26,947 nt of DNA from an uncultured Christensenella sp. (lineage in GTDB: Bacteria; Bacillota; Clostridia; Christensenellales; Pumilibacteraceae). Both the position numbers and the translations under genes were made by a program. The notes under the pieces were generated by a model that saw only the letters and a list, made by a program, of their open reading frames with translations, made no database searches and had not been told where the DNA came from. The stretch is from NCBI GenBank assembly GCA_910585055.1, contig CAJUBY010000008.1:924-27870 (forward strand), read 5' to 3'. This document shows positions 23,568 through 26,947 of the stretch, in pieces (position 1 is the stretch's first letter; the number at the start of each line of letters is the position of its first letter).

Positions 23568-24689
23568 TTGCACGGAAGACGACTTTCCGTAAAAAGATTA
23601 TTAAAATCTCATATATTCAGGATCACGATTGCCGCAATAGTTTTATTTTCGACGGTTTTTTTCCCGATGGTTTATTCTTACGGTTCGGCAGACGACGAGA
23701 GCAAGAAATTGATAATCGTTCTTATAGTGTTTGCTTGCGCGTTCGAATTGCTGGCTTTTATACTTTTATCGCATTATGCCGTATACGATAAAATCGGCGC
23801 GGCGTCCTATAATCTGATCAAAACGTCACGCAGCGGATCACTGTCAAAAATCAAAGCAAGATCCGTGGATAATACTGTGTCCGATGTATACGATGCCGTA
23901 AACGCCACTGCGGACGAATATGTACGGCTTGCTCAGGCGCGCAAAACTTTTGTGGCAAACGCATCGCACGAATTACGGTCTCCGCTGACATCGGTGCAGG
24001 GCTTTTTGCAGGCTGTGCTCGACGGCACGGTATCGGAAGAGGAAAGGGAAAAATATCTTAAGATCGCGCTTAGCGAAACCAAGCGATTAAATTCATTGAT
24101 TTCGTCGATGCTCGATCTGTCTCGTTTGGATTCGGGCAAAAATCCGCTTGTTCCGACTAAATTCAATATCAACGAATTGATAAACGATCTTGCAGCAGGG
24201 TTCGAGCCCGCATTGATTAAAAAGACGTTACAAATAAACACCGAATTTTCACGCGAAACGTGTTATGTTTACGCCGATAAGGATAAAATCACGCAAGTCA
24301 TAACTAATCTTATAGATAATGCTATCAAATATTCTCCGTCTTATTCTCGTATTATTTTGATGACAAGTATTCACGGGAACAAGGTTTATGTGACTGTCCG
24401 TGATTTCGGTTACGGCATAAGCAAAAAAGATCAAATGCTCATATGGGATACTTTCTTTATGTCGGACAGATCGCGTTCTCCGGTCAAAACCAAAGGATCG
24501 GGTTTGGGACTGTCTATAGTAAAGAAAATCATAGACGAACACAATGAGGTCATTTGGGTCGAAAGCAGTCGCGGCGCAGGCGCTACGTTTATATTTACGC
24601 TTACGCTTTTCGATCCCGTAAAACACAGAGTGGCGATCGGAAAAATTCTGCGGGAAACGGAACGTCCCGGCAATACGGAAAATCATTAA
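23568..24689 (+). CDS. Sensor histidine kinase with minimal external loop
   Basis: This is the cognate kinase of the preceding regulator, 373 residues. TM1 is at about 18-37 and TM2 at about 48-69, with only about ten residues (YGSADDESKK) between them, so there is no external sensing domain. A short linker precedes the dimerisation domain with FVANASHELRSPLTSVQGF (His134). The ATPase part has the N box QVITNLIDNAIKYSP (Asn247, Asn251), the G1 box VRDFGYGIS and the G2 box KGSGLGLSIVKKI at 309-321. The start is TTG at 23568. AGGCGG lies 7 nt upstream, and the next in-frame ATG (residue 34) would remove TM1. Lack of a loop suggests sensing within or near the membrane, or through a partner protein. 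Confidence 0.92.
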   Translation: MHGRRLSVKRLLKSHIFRITIAAIVLFSTVFFPMVYSYGSADDESKKLIIVLIVFACAFELLAFILLSHYAVYDKIGAASYNLIKTSRSGSLSKIKARSVDNTVSDVYDAVNATADEYVRLAQARKTFVANASHELRSPLTSVQGFLQAVLDGTVSEEEREKYLKIALSETKRLNSLISSMLDLSRLDSGKNPLVPTKFNINELINDLAAGFEPALIKKTLQINTEFSRETCYVYADKDKITQVITNLIDNAIKYSPSYSRIILMTSIHGNKVYVTVRDFGYGISKKDQMLIWDTFFMSDRSRSPVKTKGSGLGLSIVKKIIDEHNEVIWVESSRGAGATFIFTLTLFDPVKHRVAIGKILRETERPGNTENH

Positions 24690-24700
24690 CGGAGCTTTAA

Positions 24701-25354
24701 ATGGACTTATATTACGAACAAAACGTTGTAAACAACAATATCGACGAACGATACAAAAAAACCAGAACGTTGAACATTGCCCGGACGATATGCGGCGTGA
24801 TCGGGCTATTTATACTTGTATCAAGTGCAATGCTTATTGAATTGTTTTGGGTGTTCATTCTGATGGCTGTACCGTTTTTTGCCGCCGCCTTGATTTTGGG
24901 TCATATTAATAAACGCAATAATACGGAATACGATTATGTACTCGATGACGAACGGTTAAGGATTTCGGAAATCTATTTCAGGCAGCGCAGAAAATTAAAA
25001 CATACCGTTACGCTCCGTTCTATAGAATCGGTGGGAGTGTTTGAGTCAGAAGGATATAAAAAAGCCGAACGTACGGCAGTTAAAAAAATATTGGCGCTTG
25101 TCAATTACGAAGACGAAAAGTCTGTAGTTTATATATTATTCAATACCGATAAAGGCAAAAAAATACTTTTCATAGAACCGGATCGCGGATTTATGATATC
25201 ATTACGACGTGTGGTGTCGGCGATGACCGTATTCGATAAAAGCATTGCCGAGTTTGAAAAAACACTTGCAAAAAAAGAATCCGAATTGAATGCCGTGTCG
25301 GGCGGTCAAAGCGACGGAGCGGATACGGAGGACGGTAATGATCTATCTCGATAA
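24701..25354 (+). CDS. Two-helix membrane protein with a cytoplasmic domain, function unknown
   Basis: I do not recognise this 217-residue protein with certainty. It has a polar N-terminus, two adjacent membrane segments at about 28-46 and 49-68 forming a hairpin, then a cytoplasmic domain. The domain begins with TEYDYVLDDERLRISEIYFRQRRK, a pattern seen in small clostridial membrane proteins whose soluble part looks like a PH-type beta barrel: strand, short turn, basic RRK, then strands with VTLRSIESVGV and VVYILFNTDKGKKILFIEP. The last 40 residues are charged and low complexity. GGAG 7 nt upstream supports the ATG. It lies 11 nt after the kinase gene and overlaps the cysteine desulfurase gene by 17 nt. 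A role as a partner of the loop-less kinase is possible but unproven. Confidence 0.7.
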   Translation: MDLYYEQNVVNNNIDERYKKTRTLNIARTICGVIGLFILVSSAMLIELFWVFILMAVPFFAAALILGHINKRNNTEYDYVLDDERLRISEIYFRQRRKLKHTVTLRSIESVGVFESEGYKKAERTAVKKILALVNYEDEKSVVYILFNTDKGKKILFIEPDRGFMISLRRVVSAMTVFDKSIAEFEKTLAKKESELNAVSGGQSDGADTEDGNDLSR

Positions 25355-26462
25355 CGCGGCTACTACGCGGGTGTACGATACCGCAGCGGATGCGGCGAAA
25401 AGAGTAATGCTTGACGACTATTTTAACCCCAATGCCACATATAGCAGCGCAGTCAAAACCAATGACGATGTCGAACAGTGCCGTCGTGATATAGCAAAAT
25501 CGATCGGCGCATTACCGGAAGAATTGATATTCACTTCTTGCGCGACGGAATCTAACAATGCCGTTTTCGACTGCTGTATAAAAAACAAAAAAGGTAATAT
25601 CGTTACTACGTGCGGAGAACATTCATCCGTATATGAAAACGCAGTTCGTTTTAAGAGCCGCGGCATAGACGTTCGTTTCGCTCCGCTTAAAAAATCAGGT
25701 TCGGTCGACGAAAATTCGCTGTTGGAATTGATCGACGAAAATACTGCGCTTGTATCGGTCATACACGTAAATAACGAAACAGGCGTTGTCAATCCTATAG
25801 CGCGCATTGCAGAGCGTATCAGAAAAAAATCGCCGCGTGCGATCATTCACAGCGACGGCGTACAGGCTTTGCTTAAAACGGAAATATCGCTCGATGCTTT
25901 GGGCGTGGATCTTTACAGCGCAAGCGCGCATAAGATCGGCGCGCCTAAGGGTATCGGAATTTTATATGTCAAAAACGGTATCAATATTTCTCCGATATTG
26001 TACGGCGGCGGACAAGAACGCGGATTAAGATCCGGAACGCAAAATACACCGTATATTGCCGCATATGCTGCAGCGGTCGAGCGGTTCATAGCGACAGCCG
26101 ACAGAAGCAAAATGACGGGCATACGACACGATCTAAGCGTTTATTTCGAAAGCCGCGGCTGTTTTACGGTCGGGACCGACGAAAACAGCGGCTATATTAT
26201 ATGCGTATGTATACCGGGTGTCAAAGCCGAGATCCTGCAAAATGCCGTTCACGATAAGGGCGTTATAATAGGTAAAGGTGCAGCTTGTTCCGGAACCAAA
26301 CGCGGAAACCGTGTTTTAAGCGCGATGGGGCTTGACCCGTATCAAATAGAGTGCTGTATACGGCTTAGTTTTTTTACTGATACGGACAGCAAAGATGTTT
26401 TGAATGCGGCAAACATTATAATCGATACAGCACAGGCTATAAGGAGCAACAATGTCGGATAA
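25338..26462 (+). CDS. Cysteine desulfurase, NifS/IscS-like
   Basis: This PLP enzyme removes sulfur from cysteine and passes it as a persulfide. Next to thiI it most likely feeds tRNA 4-thiouridine synthesis, as NifZ does in Bacillus. The 374-residue protein begins with MIYLDNAATTRV and has CATESNN at 68-74, GEHSSVYENA with His95, HSDGVQAL with Asp173, and SASAHKIGAPKGIGILY with the Schiff-base Lys199. It also has GGGQERGLRSGTQNTP and the sulfur-carrying Cys317 in GKGAACSGT. All key residues are present. The frame is open upstream to 25290, but the ATG at 25338 with GGAGG at 25327-25331 gives the normal N-terminus. It overlaps the previous gene by 17 nt and thiI by 11 nt. Confidence 0.94.
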   Translation: MIYLDNAATTRVYDTAADAAKRVMLDDYFNPNATYSSAVKTNDDVEQCRRDIAKSIGALPEELIFTSCATESNNAVFDCCIKNKKGNIVTTCGEHSSVYENAVRFKSRGIDVRFAPLKKSGSVDENSLLELIDENTALVSVIHVNNETGVVNPIARIAERIRKKSPRAIIHSDGVQALLKTEISLDALGVDLYSASAHKIGAPKGIGILYVKNGINISPILYGGGQERGLRSGTQNTPYIAAYAAAVERFIATADRSKMTGIRHDLSVYFESRGCFTVGTDENSGYIICVCIPGVKAEILQNAVHDKGVIIGKGAACSGTKRGNRVLSAMGLDPYQIECCIRLSFFTDTDSKDVLNAANIIIDTAQAIRSNNVG

Positions 26463-26947
26463 CGTAATATTGATTCGTTTCGGAGAACTTTATCTTAAGG
26501 GCAAAAATAAAGATTATTTCGAAAATACTTTAAAATCCAATATCAAAAATAAATTGAACGGAATTGATTGTACGATATTTTTCGGTCGCGGCAGATACAT
26601 CGTTAAAGACTATGCGGAAACTGCGGAACGGGAAATAAAATATCGTTTAAAACAGATATTCGGCATATATTCCATTTCGGTTGCCAAACGCTGCGGTTAC
26701 GATATAAACGATATCGCGGCATTGGCTGTAAAAATGGTCCCGGATACGGGAACGTTCAGAATAACCACACACAGATCGTATAAAAAATATCCGTTGAATT
26801 CTTTGCAAATGAATATGCGGTTGGGCGAACTTGTGCTTGATGCGAAAAATGGATTGGATGTAAACTTACATGCTCCGGACTACGAGCTTAACGTAGATAT
26901 AAGAGAAAACGGAGAAGTATATTTGTACGACAGTACAGAAAAATGTG
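26452..26947 (+). CDS. thiI: tRNA 4-thiouridine synthase ThiI, N-terminal part (3' end outside window)
   Basis: ThiI transfers sulfur to uridine 8 of tRNA and in some bacteria also to ThiS for thiamine. The 165 residues in the window match its N-terminal ferredoxin-like and THUMP domains: MSDNVILIRFGELYLKGKNK is the family's opening signature, followed by FGRGRYIV, IFGIYSISVAKRC at about 69-81, FRITTHRSYKKYPLNS and the THUMP end DYELNVDIRENGEVYLY. The PP-loop pyrophosphatase domain would follow outside the window, so whether a rhodanese domain is present cannot be told. AAGGAG at 26441-26446 lies 5 nt before the ATG. The start overlaps the desulfurase gene by 11 nt, a common pairing of sulfur donor and acceptor. 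Confidence 0.95.
   Translation, partial: MSDNVILIRFGELYLKGKNKDYFENTLKSNIKNKLNGIDCTIFFGRGRYIVKDYAETAEREIKYRLKQIFGIYSISVAKRCGYDINDIAALAVKMVPDTGTFRITTHRSYKKYPLNSLQMNMRLGELVLDAKNGLDVNLHAPDYELNVDIRENGEVYLYDSTEKC

Noticed and set aside
25290..25337. Longer cysteine desulfurase start
   Set aside because: GGAGG at 25327-25331 serves the ATG at 25338, and the conserved YLDNAATT begins at once after it.
1..26947. CRISPR arrays, insertion sequences, tRNA or rRNA genes
   Set aside because: No regularly spaced repeats, transposase motifs, terminal inverted repeats, or tRNA-like or rRNA-like sequences were seen in the short gaps.

Overview
The window is a gene-dense, single-strand stretch of a bacterial chromosome: every supported gene lies on the + strand. 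The content points to the class Clostridia. The left end has the clostridial order yajC - small four-helix membrane protein - SCIFF peptide - SCIFF radical SAM maturase - secD - secF. It is followed by recJ, rel, an MBL hydrolase and hemZ, then miaB-mutS-mutL-miaA-ynbB, then eno. GC looks moderate, start codons are mostly ATG with good GGAGG-type ribosome binding sites, and five of six promoter calls have strong sigma-A-like boxes, all six with 17-nt spacing. Nothing looks mobile or foreign: I see no IS, phage genes, CRISPR, rRNA or tRNA. The species cannot be named from this sequence; an uncultured or gut-type clostridium is only a guess.

Layout. (1) 1-5518, protein export and SCIFF: the 3' part of yajC, a TIGR04086-like membrane protein, a 58-aa SCIFF ribosomally made peptide with seven cysteines instead of six, its radical SAM/SPASM maturase, then secD and secF behind their own promoter. 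A terminator-like hairpin follows secF. (2) 5594-12092, recJ, bifunctional (p)ppGpp synthetase/hydrolase, MBL-fold hydrolase and HemZ-like radical SAM protein, packed closely with ATGA and 11-nt overlaps. apt and dtd, often found beside recJ and rel in Firmicutes, are absent here. (3) 12144-19960, miaB-mutS-mutL-miaA-ynbB, combining tRNA A37 modification, mismatch repair and a PLP enzyme. A promoter-like sequence sits so close to miaB that its mRNA could be leaderless. hfq, often between miaA and ynbB, is absent. (4) 20047-21342, enolase with its own extended -10 promoter and a strong intrinsic terminator. (5) 21476-26947, a tightly packed run from one good promoter: HIT protein, two unrecognised proteins, an OmpR/PhoB-type response regulator, a histidine kinase with almost no external sensor domain, a two-helix membrane protein, cysteine desulfurase and the start of thiI.

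The least explained and most interesting part is the pair of small proteins at 21848-22877. Read by eye, both resemble the DNA-binding C-terminal domain of the sporulation regulator Spo0A, without its receiver domain. They overlap each other and the response regulator gene, so they may form a regulatory unit with the two-component system. This rests on motif-level similarity and needs a profile or structure search. The seven-cysteine SCIFF peptide and the overlapping promoter/terminator/ribosome-binding-site arrangement at 461-525 also deserve a second look.

No gene-free stretch exceeds about 150 bases. The longest gaps (924-1013, 2504-2648, 19961-20046, 21343-21475) hold promoters, leaders and one terminator, listed separately.
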